A stretch of DNA of 33,667 nt from positions 1-33,667 of the forward strand of contig NZ_BAOL01000025.1 in the NCBI RefSeq assembly GCF_000350145.1. Direction: 5' to 3'. A program made the position numbers and the translations under genes. Each line of letters begins with the position of its first letter. Within the stretch, counting starts at the first letter, position 1. The notes below the pieces were generated by a model, which worked only from the letters and a program-made list of their open reading frames with translations, had not been told where the DNA came from and did not search any database. This DNA is from Ilumatobacter nonamiensis YM16-303 (GTDB lineage: Bacteria > Actinomycetota > Acidimicrobiia > Acidimicrobiales > Ilumatobacteraceae). Shown in pieces: positions 1-8,698 of this stretch.

Positions 1-7
1 GCCCATC

Positions 8-77
8 CGGTGTCAGGCACCCGATGAGGCGATCACCACGATCACTCCCCAGTTCCCTCATCGGGTGCCTGACACCG
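8..77. repeat. 22-bp perfect inverted repeat, hairpin-forming
   Basis: Bases 8-29 and 56-77 are exact reverse complements, separated by a 26-base loop. Each arm contains GGTGTCAGGCACC or its complement, which is itself an imperfect palindrome, followed by the complement of CCTCATCGG. There is no T-run after the second arm. A further partial copy of the inner arm (CCGATGAGG) follows directly at 75-83. It could be the terminator of a gene left of the window, a REP-like mobile hairpin, or a regulatory structure upstream of the gene at 100. The repeat itself is certain; its role is not known. Confidence 0.85.
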
Positions 78-86
78 ATGAGGCCG

Positions 87-92
87 AAAGGA
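87..92 (+). promoter_or_regulatory. Shine-Dalgarno site of the transglutaminase/amidoligase gene
   Basis: AAAGGA lies seven bases before the ATG at 100 and is one of the few clear ribosome-binding sites in the window. It supports the ATG at 100 as the start and implies a leadered mRNA, unlike most operon-first genes here. Confidence 0.65.
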
Positions 93-99
93 AACTCAC

Positions 100-3000
100 A
101 TGGGAATCCATGTCGCCATCGAACACCGCACGGTCTACAAGTTCGACCGGACCACCACGATCCATCCGCACATCTTCCGGCTGCGACCGGCCCCGCACTC
201 GCGCACGCCGATCCTCTCCTACAGCCTGAAGGTGTCGCCGAAGGATCACTTCCTGAACTGGCAGCAGGATCCGTTCGGCAACTACCTCGCGCGGCTCGTG
301 TTCAACGAACCGTCCGACCACCTGGACATCACCGTCGACCTCGTTGCCGACATGACCGCGATCAACCCGTTCGACTTCTTCGTCGAGGAGTCGGCCGAGA
401 AGTATCCGTTCGTCTACGACCCGCAGACGGCCCGCGACCTGGATGCGTACCTCCGGCCCGCTCACCATGCAGGTCCGTTGATGAAGAAGTGGCTCGACGG
501 CATCGATCGCTCGAAGCGGATCAGGATCCAGGACTTCCTCGTCGGGCTCAATCAGCGGCTCTACGAGGACATCGCCTACTCGGTACGGATGGAGCCCGGT
601 GTCCAGACTCCCGAGCAGACGTTCGAACGCGGGATCGGATCGTGTCGTGACACCGGGTGGCTGCTCGTGGAGGCTCTGCGCCACCTCGGGCTCGCGGCAC
701 GGTTCGTGTCCGGCTACCTCGTGCAGCTGACGAGTGATCAGCCCGCGCTCGACGGTCCCGGTGGTCCCGACGCCGACTTCACCGACCTCCACGCGTGGGC
801 CGAGGTGTACGTGCCCGGCGCCGGCTGGATCGGGATGGACCCCACCTCCGGGTTGTTCGTCGGCGAGGGCCACATCCCGCTGGCGTGCACGCCGCACCCG
901 ATCTCCGCGGCACCGATCACCGGAGCGACGAGCAAGACCGAGGTCGAGTTCGAGTTCGCCAACGTCGTGCGCCGCGTCCGGGAGGACCCTCGGGTGACGT
1001 TGCCGTACACCGCAGAGCAGTGGACCGCCATCGATGCGCTCGGCGAGCAGGTCGACGAACGACTCGATGCGGGCGACGTCCGCCTCACGATGGGCGGCGA
1101 GCCGACGTTCGTGTCGATCGACGACATGGACGGCGACGAGTGGAACATCAGCGCCGACAGCCCGGCCAAGCGCGCCCTCGCGCACGACCTCACCGAGCGT
1201 CTGCGTGATCGGTTCGCGGTCGGAGGCGTCGTCCAGTACGGCCAGGGCAAGTGGTATCCCGGCGAACCGCTGCCACGGTGGCAGATCGGCATCGTGTGGC
1301 GCCGTGACGGCGAGCCGCTCTGGAACGACCCGACGCTGCTGGCCGATCCCTCGTCACCCGGCACCTCCACGAACGCTGACGCGGAGGCGGTGATGGCCGG
1401 CATCGCCCGACGATTCGGTCTCGGTGAGGCCGACGTGCTGTCCGCCTTCGAGGACCCGATCGACCAGGTCTGGAACGAGGCGCGGCTGCCCGCAGGCGAG
1501 CCGCCCGAGGTCGACGTCACCGATGACGAGGCCGACGCGATCGCCGAACCGGACGCGCGGCGAGAGCTGCTCGAGCGGCTCAGTGGCCCCGTCGCCGAAC
1601 CAGCGGGCTACGTGCTGCCGATGCATCCGTCGGACGACGATGACGGTTGGGAGAGCACCCGATGGACGCTGCGACGCGGACGGCTGTATCTCACACCGGG
1701 CGACTCACCGATCGGGCTCCGCCTGCCGATCGACTCGCTCACCTGGGTTCCGTTCCCGTCGCCGTTCCAACGTTCGCCCTTCGAGACGCGCGGGGCGCTT
1801 CCCGTTCCCGGCGTGACGCCCGACCCGGTGCGTTCCGATCGCCGCGACTTCACCGACGTGAGCGCGGTCGACCCCGCGTCGCCGTCGGCGCTCGCCGTCG
1901 AAACCCGCGACGGGCACGTGCGGGTCTTCCTCCCGCCGTTGGAGGAGGCGGAGCGCGCCGTCGAGCTGTTGAGCGTGATTGAGTCGGTGGCCGCCGAGCT
2001 CGAGATCCCGGTGGTGATCGAGGGGTACGCGATCCCGCGTGACCCGCGCTTCGACATGCTGATGGTCACCCCCGACCCCGGGGTCATCGAGGTCAACGTG
2101 CAGCCGACCGGCAACTGGGCCGACCTGCGCACGGTCGTCGAGACAATCTACGAAGAGGCGCGTCTGTCCCGGCTGGGGACCGAGAAGTTCGCGCTCGACG
2201 GGAGCCATACGGGTACCGGTGGCGGCAACCACGTCACGCTGGGCGGGGTGACGCCGGCGGACAGCCCGCTGCTCCGTCGACCCGATCTGTTGCGCAGCAT
2301 GGTCACCTATTGGCAGCATCATCCGTCGCTGTCGTTCTTGTTCTCCGGGCAGTTCATCGGCCCGACCAGCCAGGCGCCGCGCGTCGACGAAGGTCGTGCC
2401 GACACGCTGTACGAACTCGAGATCGCGTTCGCGGAACTCGAGCGCGCGACCGGCGACGACGGAACGGCTCCGCCGTGGATCGTCGACCGCCTGCTCCGCC
2501 ACCTGCTCGTCGACCTGACCGGCAACACCCACCGGTCCGAGTTCTGCATCGACAAGCTGTTCAGCCCCGACTCCGAACGTGGGCGACTCGGAATCCTCGA
2601 ATTGCGTGCGTTCGAGATGCCACCCCACGCCCAGATGGCGCTCGTGCAGGCACTGCTCGTGCGGTCGCTCGTCGCCCGGTTCTGGGAGGAGCCGTACAGC
2701 GGCCCGCTCGTCCGGTGGGACACCGAGTTGTCCGACCGGTTCATGCTCCCGCACTTCGTGCGCTCCGACATCCACGATGTCGTCGCCGACCTGCAGGCGC
2801 ACGGCATCGACTTCCAGGCGTCGTGGCTCGAGCCGTTCCTCGAGTTCCGCTTCCCCTTGATCGGTGAGGCGGTCATCGATGACGTCCGCCTCGAGGTCCG
2901 GCGGGCGATCGAGCCCTGGCACGTGCTGGGCGAGGAGGCGTCGGGCAGCGGGACCGCTCGATACGTCGACTCGTCGGTCGAGCGACTCCAGGTGCAGGTC

Positions 3001-3423
3001 GACGGCGTCAACCCCGAACGTCATGTGGTGACCTGCAACGGGGTCCCGCTTCCGTTGCGCGCGTCGGCGACGGCGGGAACGAGTGTCGCGGGCGTCCGCT
3101 TCAAAGCGTGGGCACCGTGGTCGGCGCTGCACCCGACGATCGACAAGACCGGGCCGTTGGCGTTCGATGTGGTCGATCGTTGGACACGGCGTTCCCTGGG
3201 CGGAGCGACCTATCACGTGGTGCATCCGGGTGGACTCGGATACGAGTCGTTCCCCGTCAACGCCACGGAGGCCGAGACGCGACGCGGCAGCCGATTCGAA
3301 CGTCGCGGGCACACGCCGGGAACCGTCGACGTCTCGGCGATCGACGAACTCGCGGTGCAGATCCCGGTCGAGCATCCTCGGACGCTCGACCTGCGCCGTT
3401 TCGCCGGGTTCCTCGACGGGTAG
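100..3423 (+). CDS. Transglutaminase-like / DUF2126 putative amidoligase fusion protein
   Basis: A two-part cytoplasmic protein of 1107 residues. The N-terminal part (about 1-290) is a bacterial transglutaminase-like domain with a visible catalytic triad: Cys182 in [10 protein letters not shown], His231 in DLHAWAEV and Asp247 in GMDPTSG. The rest, from about residue 325 ([11 protein letters not shown]), matches the large DUF2126 domain, which family knowledge describes as a putative amidoligase with a glutamine-synthetase-like fold. The full length is usual for this family. Such proteins normally sit with circularly permuted ATP-grasp and alpha-E domain genes in predicted peptide-modification or ligation operons. 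Those partners are not in the window and may lie to the left. The next gene is a zinc metallopeptidase typical of the same neighbourhood. The actual substrate is unknown. Confidence 0.85.
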   Translation: MGIHVAIEHRTVYKFDRTTTIHPHIFRLRPAPHSRTPILSYSLKVSPKDHFLNWQQDPFGNYLARLVFNEPSDHLDITVDLVADMTAINPFDFFVEESAEKYPFVYDPQTARDLDAYLRPAHHAGPLMKKWLDGIDRSKRIRIQDFLVGLNQRLYEDIAYSVRMEPGVQTPEQTFERGIGSCRDTGWLLVEALRHLGLAARFVSGYLVQLTSDQPALDGPGGPDADFTDLHAWAEVYVPGAGWIGMDPTSGLFVGEGHIPLACTPHPISAAPITGATSKTEVEFEFANVVRRVREDPRVTLPYTAEQWTAIDALGEQVDERLDAGDVRLTMGGEPTFVSIDDMDGDEWNISADSPAKRALAHDLTERLRDRFAVGGVVQYGQGKWYPGEPLPRWQIGIVWRRDGEPLWNDPTLLADPSSPGTSTNADAEAVMAGIARRFGLGEADVLSAFEDPIDQVWNEARLPAGEPPEVDVTDDEADAIAEPDARRELLERLSGPVAEPAGYVLPMHPSDDDDGWESTRWTLRRGRLYLTPGDSPIGLRLPIDSLTWVPFPSPFQRSPFETRGALPVPGVTPDPVRSDRRDFTDVSAVDPASPSALAVETRDGHVRVFLPPLEEAERAVELLSVIESVAAELEIPVVIEGYAIPRDPRFDMLMVTPDPGVIEVNVQPTGNWADLRTVVETIYEEARLSRLGTEKFALDGSHTGTGGGNHVTLGGVTPADSPLLRRPDLLRSMVTYWQHHPSLSFLFSGQFIGPTSQAPRVDEGRADTLYELEIAFAELERATGDDGTAPPWIVDRLLRHLLVDLTGNTHRSEFCIDKLFSPDSERGRLGILELRAFEMPPHAQMALVQALLVRSLVARFWEEPYSGPLVRWDTELSDRFMLPHFVRSDIHDVVADLQAHGIDFQASWLEPFLEFRFPLIGEAVIDDVRLEVRRAIEPWHVLGEEASGSGTARYVDSSVERLQVQVDGVNPERHVVTCNGVPLPLRASATAGTSVAGVRFKAWAPWSALHPTIDKTGPLAFDVVDRWTRRSLGGATYHVVHPGGLGYESFPVNATEAETRRGSRFERRGHTPGTVDVSAIDELAVQIPVEHPRTLDLRRFAGFLDG

Positions 3424-3426
3424 CGT
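3421..3426 (+). promoter_or_regulatory. -10-like hexamer TAGCGT overlapping upstream stop codon
   Basis: TAGCGT ends six bases before the ATG at 3433, so transcription would begin at or next to the start codon. Its first three bases are the TAG stop of the preceding gene. No Shine-Dalgarno site is visible. The gene may still also be read from the upstream promoter. Confidence 0.4.
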
Positions 3427-3432
3427 CCGCTG

Positions 3433-4539
3433 ATGCAGCCCTTCAACTGCGCCGTCTGCGGCCAGATCGTCTTCTTCGACAACTCGACGTGCCTTCGTTG
3501 CAGCTCGCCGCTCGGGTATCTCCGCTCCGAACGGGCGCTCGTCGCCCTGGAAACGCCCGAGGGCGAGGACGATGCGACGGCGATGATCACGGCGGCGGCG
3601 ATGGAGCGGGCCGACCGTCCCGGCCGAACGTACCGGCGGTGTGCGAATCAGATCATCGCGCGATGCAATTGGCTCCTGACCGAGGACGACGAGGGCGAAC
3701 TGTGCGCCAGCTGTCGCCTCACCGCGGTGCGGCCGAACGACGACGAGGTCGACGCGCTCGAGGCGTTCGCCGACGCCGAGCAGGCGAAACGGCGGCTGTT
3801 GCATCAGCTCGACATCATCGGTCTGCCGGTGGTCGGGCGGGACGAGGACGAAGAGCGCGGTGTCGCGTTCGAGTTCCTGTCGTCGCGCAATCAGCAGGTG
3901 ATGACCGGACACGACGGCGGCGTGATCACCCTCGACCTGTCCGAGTCCGACGACGCGCACCGCGAGTTCGTCCGCCAACAGATGGGCGAGGCGTACCGCA
4001 CGGTGCTCGGCCACCTGCGCCACGAGATCGGTCACTACTACTGGCCGCGTCTGGTCGTCGACGCCGACCGCGTCGAGGGGTTCCGCGAGCTGTTCGGGGA
4101 CGAGACGATCTCGTACCAGGACGCGCTCGATCAGCACTACGCCGATGGCGACGCCTCGACATCCTGGGTCGACAGCTACGTCAGCGAGTACGCCACGATG
4201 CACCCGTGGGAGGACTGGGCGGAGACGTTCGCCCACTATCTCCACATCCGTGCGGGTCTCCACACGGCGAAGGCCTACGGCATCACGATCGGCGAACCGG
4301 CCGTGACCGCGGCGCGGGAGACCTACACCCCGGACGTGGGAGTGGACGTCGGGCCGACCGTGCAGGCATGGCTCGGGCTGACGCTCGGCCTCAATGCGAT
4401 GTCACGGTCGATCGGTGAAGGCGACCTGTATCCGTTCGTGTTGTCGACCGACGTGATCGCGAAACTCGATTTCGTCCACCGCTGTGTGACCGCGGGAACC
4501 GAAGCGCCGGCTACTGACCGGAGTGCAGCTCGGAGTTGA
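3433..4539 (+). CDS. Zinc-ribbon putative metallopeptidase (Peptidase_Mx type)
   Basis: Protein of 368 residues. The N-terminus is a zinc ribbon with Cys6/Cys9 and Cys20/Cys23, and a second Cys set follows at 70, 78, 91 and 94. The catalytic part carries the zincin motif HEIGH at 197-201 (within HEIGHYYW) and a downstream conserved stretch, HPWEDWAETFAHY at 257-269, likely to hold the third metal ligand. This arrangement matches the zinc-ribbon_6 plus Peptidase_Mx families. It has no signal peptide, so a cytoplasmic location is expected. It lies nine bases after the amidoligase/transglutaminase gene, and together they suggest a protein or peptide modification and processing pair. Its 3' end overlaps the convergent dapD gene by 29 bp. 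The substrate cannot be read from the sequence. Confidence 0.82.
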   Translation: MQPFNCAVCGQIVFFDNSTCLRCSSPLGYLRSERALVALETPEGEDDATAMITAAAMERADRPGRTYRRCANQIIARCNWLLTEDDEGELCASCRLTAVRPNDDEVDALEAFADAEQAKRRLLHQLDIIGLPVVGRDEDEERGVAFEFLSSRNQQVMTGHDGGVITLDLSESDDAHREFVRQQMGEAYRTVLGHLRHEIGHYYWPRLVVDADRVEGFRELFGDETISYQDALDQHYADGDASTSWVDSYVSEYATMHPWEDWAETFAHYLHIRAGLHTAKAYGITIGEPAVTAARETYTPDVGVDVGPTVQAWLGLTLGLNAMSRSIGEGDLYPFVLSTDVIAKLDFVHRCVTAGTEAPATDRSAARS

Positions 4540-5473
4540 GTTCGCCCCACGACTTGGCGCGCGGTCGGGCGATGACCTGACCGGTTTGTCCATCGCGGAT
4601 GAACAGCAACCCGCCCATCCCGGAGATCTCGCGACCGCGCTTCACCCCGTCCGGCGTCATGACGGGTGTGGATGCCGTGACGTAGAGGCCGGCTTCGACG
4701 GCACAGTCGTCGCCGAGGCTGATGCCCACGCCGGCGTTCGCACCCAGCAGACACCGCTCGCCGATGGAGATGACCTCGGTCCCACCGCCGGACAGCGAAC
4801 CCATGACCGACGCGCCGCCACCGATGTCGGAGCCGTTGCCGACGACCACACCCGCCGAGATCCGACCCTCCACCATCGAGGTGCCGAGTGTGCCGGCGTT
4901 GAAGTTGCAGAAGCCTTCGTGCATCACGGTGGTGCCCTCGGCCAGGTGCGCGCCGAGCCGGACGCGGTCGGCGTCGGCGATGCGGACGCCGGACGGAATG
5001 ACGTAGTCGGTCATCCGTGGGAACTTGTCGAGACCGTGCACGCTCAGAACCCGCACCGGCGAGTCGGTCGCCTGCTTGACGGCGAGGCGGACGTCGTCGA
5101 GGTCACCGATCGCGACCGGGCCCAGGTTCGTCCACGCCACGTTGTTGAGTGCACCGAACGTGCCGTCCATCTCGATCGAGCGGGGAGCGGCGAGGCGGTG
5201 CGAGAGCAGATGGAGGCGGAGATACGCGTCCTCCGCTGACGCGGGGGCTTCGTCGACGTCGACCGAGATCCGGACCGGACGAATCGTCACCTTCCGGAGT
5301 TCGTCGACCGTGTCGCGCCGTCCGAGCCCGTTCTCGATCTCGTCGGCGATGCCCTTCGCGACCATTTCGGTGTTGCCGAATTCGCCCCATCCGAGCCAGC
5401 GGTACCAGGTGTCGAGGGTCGACCCGTTCGAGTCGACCGTTGCGAGGCCAGCGCCCCACGCCATGCGTGTCAT
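4511..5473 (-). CDS. dapD: 2,3,4,5-tetrahydropyridine-2,6-dicarboxylate N-succinyltransferase
   Basis: This enzyme transfers succinyl from succinyl-CoA to tetrahydrodipicolinate in the succinylase branch of lysine and meso-diaminopimelate synthesis, in the cytoplasm. The 320-residue protein is of the actinobacterial DapD type: an N-terminal alpha/beta domain beginning GAGLATVDSNGSTLDTWYRW, then a left-handed beta-helix of hexapeptide repeats (VVVGNGSDIGGGASVMGSL, LLGANAGVGISLGDDC). The ATG at 5473 is chosen because GAAGGACT on the minus strand lies about nine bases before it; the in-frame TTG at 5479 would be too close to that site, and ATG 5464 is a further alternative. It starts 29 bp after the stop of lysS on the same strand, so the two are probably co-transcribed. 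The 3' end overlaps the convergent peptidase gene. Confidence 0.95.
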   Translation of the reverse strand: MTRMAWGAGLATVDSNGSTLDTWYRWLGWGEFGNTEMVAKGIADEIENGLGRRDTVDELRKVTIRPVRISVDVDEAPASAEDAYLRLHLLSHRLAAPRSIEMDGTFGALNNVAWTNLGPVAIGDLDDVRLAVKQATDSPVRVLSVHGLDKFPRMTDYVIPSGVRIADADRVRLGAHLAEGTTVMHEGFCNFNAGTLGTSMVEGRISAGVVVGNGSDIGGGASVMGSLSGGGTEVISIGERCLLGANAGVGISLGDDCAVEAGLYVTASTPVMTPDGVKRGREISGMGGLLFIRDGQTGQVIARPRAKSWGELNSELHSGQ

Positions 5474-5502
5474 CGTCAATCAGTCCTTCGGTTGCGGTTG
5501 GG

Positions 5503-7023
5503 TCAGTTTGCTTCGGGTCGGAGCGTCGGGAAGAGGATCACTTCCTTGATCGAATCCGCGCCGGCGAGCAGCATCGCGAGGCGATCGATCCCGATCCCGA
5601 GGCCACCCGTGGGAGGCATGCCGTACTCGAGTGCTCGAAGATAGTCCTCGTCGAGGCTTCCGGCCTCGGCGTCGCCCGCTTCCTTCGCGGCCTGTTCTTC
5701 CTCGAATCGCAGGCGCTGTTCGACCGGGTCGTTCAGCTCGCTGTAGCCGTTGCCGATCTCGCGGCCGTCGACGAAGATCTCGAACCGCTCGGTGAGGTAC
5801 GGATCGTTGCGGTCGACCCGTGCCAGCGGCGAGATCTCGACCGGGTGTCCGGTCACGAACGTCGGGCGGACGATCGACGATTCGGATGTCTTCTCGAAGA
5901 GTTCCTCGATGATCTTGCCGGTGCCCCACCGGTCCTCGACGAAGACGTCGTGGTCGGCGGCGACACGACGCGCATCGAGGAGTGGCATCGACGGATGCAG
6001 TTCGACGCCGGTGCCCTCCGACGCGTAGTCGATCATCCGCTTGCGTGGCCAGGATTCGGCGAGATCGACCGATTCACCGCGCACCTCGATCACGGTCGTC
6101 CCGAGCGCATCGCGCGCGGCGGTCGTGATCAGTTCCTCGCTGATGTCCATGACCTCGTTCCAGTCGCCGAACGCCTGGTAGAGCTCCATCATCGTGAACT
6201 CGGGATTGTGTCGCGTCGACACACCCTCGTTGCGGAACGTGCGCGCGATCTCGTACACCCGCTCCATCCCGCCGACGATCAGTCGCTTCAGGTAGAGCTC
6301 GACGGCGATTCGCAGGTAGAGATCCATGTCGAGCGTGTTGTGATGCGTCGTGAACGGCCGGGCGTGAGCGCCACCGACCTCGGGGTGCAGCACTGGGGTC
6401 TCGACCTCGATGAACCCGTGCGTCGCCAACGTACGTCGGAAACTGGCGATCGTCTCGTGGCGGATCTCGAAGTTGCGACGCGCCTCTTCGTTGACGATCA
6501 GGTCGGCGTAGCGCTGACGGAAACGGGTGTCGACGTCGGCGAGTCCGTGCCACTTGTCGGGCATCGGTCGGATCGCCTTGGAGAGCAGCGCGAGCTCGCT
6601 CGGCTTGACCGAGAGTTCGCCCTTGCGAGTGGTCATCACGGTGCCATCGACGCCCAGCCAGTCGCCCAGGTCGAGGGCCTTCGCTGCGGCGAACGCATCG
6701 TCGCCCACGACCGCCTTCGAGATGAACAGCTGCACTTCGCCGGAGCGATCCCGGATCGTCGCGAAGACCAGCTTGCCAGAATCCCGTTTGAGCATGATCC
6801 GGCCGGCGACCGAGACCGCGTCGTCGGTTTCGACGCCGGGTTCGAGTTCTCCCCACGTCCGGCGGACCTCGGCGAGCGTGTGGGTGCGGTCGAAGCGGTA
6901 CGGGTAGGGGTTCAGACCCTGCTGGCGCATCTCGTCGAGCAGTCCCAGCCGGCGCGCCTTCTCTGCGGCGAGACCACTCCCGGAGAGTTCGTCGGATTCT
7001 GCTGGATCGGGTTCGTCGCTCAC
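5503..7023 (-). CDS. lysS: Lysyl-tRNA synthetase, class II
   Basis: Charges tRNA-Lys with lysine. The protein has 506 residues, normal for the class II enzyme. An N-terminal OB-fold anticodon-binding domain (HTLAEVRRTWGELEPG, VSVAGRIMLKRDSGKLVF) precedes the class II catalytic core with motif 1 (IEVETPVLHPEVGGAHARPF), motif 2 (RTFRNEGVSTRHNPEFTMME) and motif 3 (GLGIGIDRLAML) near the C-terminus. The frame stays open upstream to 7659, but that extension is antisense to the next gene and resembles no synthetase. GTG 7023 (VSDEPDPAES) is therefore the likely start, with a TACGGT hexamer nine bases upstream; ATG 7065 is a less likely alternative. It forms an apparent operon with dapD, so lysine supply and lysine use share a transcript. 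Confidence 0.96.
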   Translation of the reverse strand: MSDEPDPAESDELSGSGLAAEKARRLGLLDEMRQQGLNPYPYRFDRTHTLAEVRRTWGELEPGVETDDAVSVAGRIMLKRDSGKLVFATIRDRSGEVQLFISKAVVGDDAFAAAKALDLGDWLGVDGTVMTTRKGELSVKPSELALLSKAIRPMPDKWHGLADVDTRFRQRYADLIVNEEARRNFEIRHETIASFRRTLATHGFIEVETPVLHPEVGGAHARPFTTHHNTLDMDLYLRIAVELYLKRLIVGGMERVYEIARTFRNEGVSTRHNPEFTMMELYQAFGDWNEVMDISEELITTAARDALGTTVIEVRGESVDLAESWPRKRMIDYASEGTGVELHPSMPLLDARRVAADHDVFVEDRWGTGKIIEELFEKTSESSIVRPTFVTGHPVEISPLARVDRNDPYLTERFEIFVDGREIGNGYSELNDPVEQRLRFEEEQAAKEAGDAEAGSLDEDYLRALEYGMPPTGGLGIGIDRLAMLLAGADSIKEVILFPTLRPEAN

Positions 7024-7032
7024 GATGGAATG

Positions 7033-7038
7033 ACCGTA
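7033..7038 (-). promoter_or_regulatory. -10-like hexamer TACGGT of lysS-dapD
   Basis: On the minus strand TACGGT ends nine bases before the GTG at 7023, consistent with a leaderless or near-leaderless transcript. No Shine-Dalgarno site is seen. No convincing -35 was recognised. Confidence 0.35.
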
Positions 7039-7083
7039 GCGATTCACGAGCGACGGCCCACACATCGATTCGGCTCCAACCTC

Positions 7084-7089
7084 TAGCCT
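7084..7089 (+). promoter_or_regulatory. -10-like hexamer TAGCCT of the quinone reductase gene
   Basis: TAGCCT ends six bases before the GTG at 7096, placing the expected first transcribed base on the start codon. There is no Shine-Dalgarno site, which fits a leaderless mRNA. Confidence 0.5.
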
Positions 7090-7095
7090 GAGCAC

Positions 7096-8487
7096 GTGCC
7101 CGAACGTTTCGTGATCATCGGTGGTGGACCGGCAGGGAATGTCGCCGCCACCTACGCCGCTCGGATGGGAGCGGAGGTGACCGTGATCGAACGTGATGTG
7201 ATCGGAGGTGCTGCGCACCTCTGGGACTGCATCCCGTCGAAGTCGATGATCGCCACCGGGGGAGCGATGAGCTTCATGCGGCGCTCGGAGGGCATGGGTC
7301 TCGAGAACGAGTCCCCGGCGATCGACGTCGGGGCACTGACCTCGCGGATCGAGCGGATCGAGGAGAAGATGAGCGCGAACACGACGCAGCTCCTCAGCAG
7401 CCAGGGAATTCGCATGATCTCGGGCAGTGGACGCTTCCTCGACGACCACCATGTCGAGGTCACGACCGAGGACGGAACGACCGAGCAGATCGAGTTCGAC
7501 TCGGCGCTGGTCTCGACCGGTTCTCGCCCGCGGATCCCGGAGTGGTGTTCGCCCGACGGCGACCGAATCCTCACCACGCGAGACTGTTACCCGCCGAACG
7601 TCTTCCCCGACAGCGTGACCGTCGTCGGCTCTGGCGTCACCGGTGTCGAGTTCGTCCACATGTTCTCGTCGTTCGCGTCCGACGTGACGTTGGTCGTCAG
7701 CCGCCAGCAGGTGCTGCCAGGAAAGGACCCCGAGGTCGCTGCGGTGCTCGAGGAAGAGTTCATGCGGCGGGGCGTCAAGTTGCTGATGGGCGCACGAGCT
7801 CAGGCGATCGAGCGGGTGGACGCCGACGGACAGCCCGACCCGGCCGGCGAGCAGGTCGTCGTGCGCTGCGACGACGGCCGGTCGGTCACGTCATCTCACG
7901 CAGTCCTCGCCATCGGATCGATTCCGAACACTGCGGACATCGGCCTCGACGCGGCCGGCGTGAACGTCGACGGTGGCGGATATGTCGAGATCAACCACCA
8001 CTGTGTCACGAACGTCGGCCACATCTACGCGGCCGGCGACATCAGCGGCAAGCTGCCGCTCTCGTCGGTCGCGTCGGTCCAGGGTCGAAAGGTCGCCGAG
8101 CACGTGATGGGCCTGCACACCCGCAGCCATCGCCACCTCGACTACGACAAGGCCGCCTCGGCGATCTTCACCGAGCCCGAGATCGCCGACGTCGGTCTCG
8201 CCGAAGCCGAGGCCTTCGCCTCCGGCCGCAAGATCCGGGTCACGAAGGTCCCGTTCTCGGCCACGGCCAAGGCGATGATCAACAACGACACCCGCGGGTT
8301 CGTCAAGATCATCTCCGATCCGGCCACCGGCGTCATCCTCGGCGGTTCGATCGTCGGCCGCCACGCCGCCGAGCTGATCTCGGTGATCGCCGTCGCCGTC
8401 ACCGCCGGCCTCACCGTCACCGACCTCGTCGAGAGCATCCTCGTGCACCCCGCGCTCAGCGAAGCCCTCGCCGAAGCCGCCGAGTAG
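7096..8487 (+). CDS. Flavoprotein disulfide reductase family NAD(P)H quinone reductase-like protein
   Basis: An FAD-dependent pyridine-nucleotide oxidoreductase of 463 residues with the lipoamide dehydrogenase fold: FAD-binding GGGPAG at 9-14, a central NAD(P)-binding Rossmann motif (VTVVGSGVTGVEFVHMF), an FAD-contacting ATHYAAGD-like segment (HIYAAGD) and the C-terminal dimerisation domain with HPALSE (His451, Glu456). The redox motif reads GGAAHLWDCIPSK: Cys45 is kept, but the first Cys of the usual CxxxxC pair is Ala40. Authentic dihydrolipoyl dehydrogenase needs both, so it is more like the mycobacterial LpdA (Rv3303c) type, known as an NAD(P)H quinone reductase. The electron acceptor here is inferred. 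It is divergent from lysS and monocistronic by spacing. Confidence 0.88.
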   Translation: MPERFVIIGGGPAGNVAATYAARMGAEVTVIERDVIGGAAHLWDCIPSKSMIATGGAMSFMRRSEGMGLENESPAIDVGALTSRIERIEEKMSANTTQLLSSQGIRMISGSGRFLDDHHVEVTTEDGTTEQIEFDSALVSTGSRPRIPEWCSPDGDRILTTRDCYPPNVFPDSVTVVGSGVTGVEFVHMFSSFASDVTLVVSRQQVLPGKDPEVAAVLEEEFMRRGVKLLMGARAQAIERVDADGQPDPAGEQVVVRCDDGRSVTSSHAVLAIGSIPNTADIGLDAAGVNVDGGGYVEINHHCVTNVGHIYAAGDISGKLPLSSVASVQGRKVAEHVMGLHTRSHRHLDYDKAASAIFTEPEIADVGLAEAEAFASGRKIRVTKVPFSATAKAMINNDTRGFVKIISDPATGVILGGSIVGRHAAELISVIAVAVTAGLTVTDLVESILVHPALSEALAEAAE

Positions 8488-8698
8488 GCGAGGAGCCTGC
8501 GGTCGCCTGTCGATCGACGGTCGCCGCCCCGACCTTCGGTGGGTGATCGACTGAGTCCCGGGGACGAATTCTGCAGAATCGCAACCTGGGTTGCGCTCGG
8601 TGCAACCCAGGTTGCGAATCCGTCGAACGATTCACCGGAGGACTCCCGTCGATCGGCTCCCCGGCAACTCTGACGCACCCCGTCGCGATCATCGAGGG
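8488..8698. other. Intergenic region with palindromes, no other gene seen
   Basis: Apart from the tandem palindrome, this stretch has no convincing coding sequence in either direction. A 12-bp direct repeat (CGATCATCGAGG at 8687-8698 and 8707-8718, 20 bp apart) flanks the ATG of the following HTH gene. No TAnnnT hexamer lies close to that ATG. Confidence 0.5.
8579..8617. promoter_or_regulatory. Tandem 14-bp palindromes forming a 16-bp-stem inverted repeat
   Basis: Two near-palindromes, GCAACCTGGGTTGC (8581-8594) and GCAACCCAGGTTGC (8602-8615), lie with centres 21 bp apart, two helical turns. They are also exact reverse complements of each other, so the whole unit can fold as a hairpin with 16-bp arms (8579-8594, 8602-8617) and a 7-base loop. 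No T-run follows. It may be a double operator for a dimeric repressor, possibly controlling the HTH gene that begins 84 bp on, or an I-shaped terminator for the gene ending at 8487. The sequence does not decide between these. Confidence 0.7.

Noticed and set aside
1705-4263. Long minus-strand open frame (852 codons) across the first two genes
   Set aside because: Arg/Asp/Val-rich composition of a high-GC antisense shadow, with no recognisable motif; the plus-strand genes have clear catalytic residues.
5149-7086. Long plus-strand open frame (645 codons) opposite dapD/lysS
   Set aside because: It is a shadow of lysS, with low-complexity Arg/Asp-rich translation and no motif.
7024-7659. Long N-terminal extension of lysS
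   Set aside because: It runs antisense through the quinone reductase gene, has no synthetase similarity, and the normal length is reached from GTG 7023.
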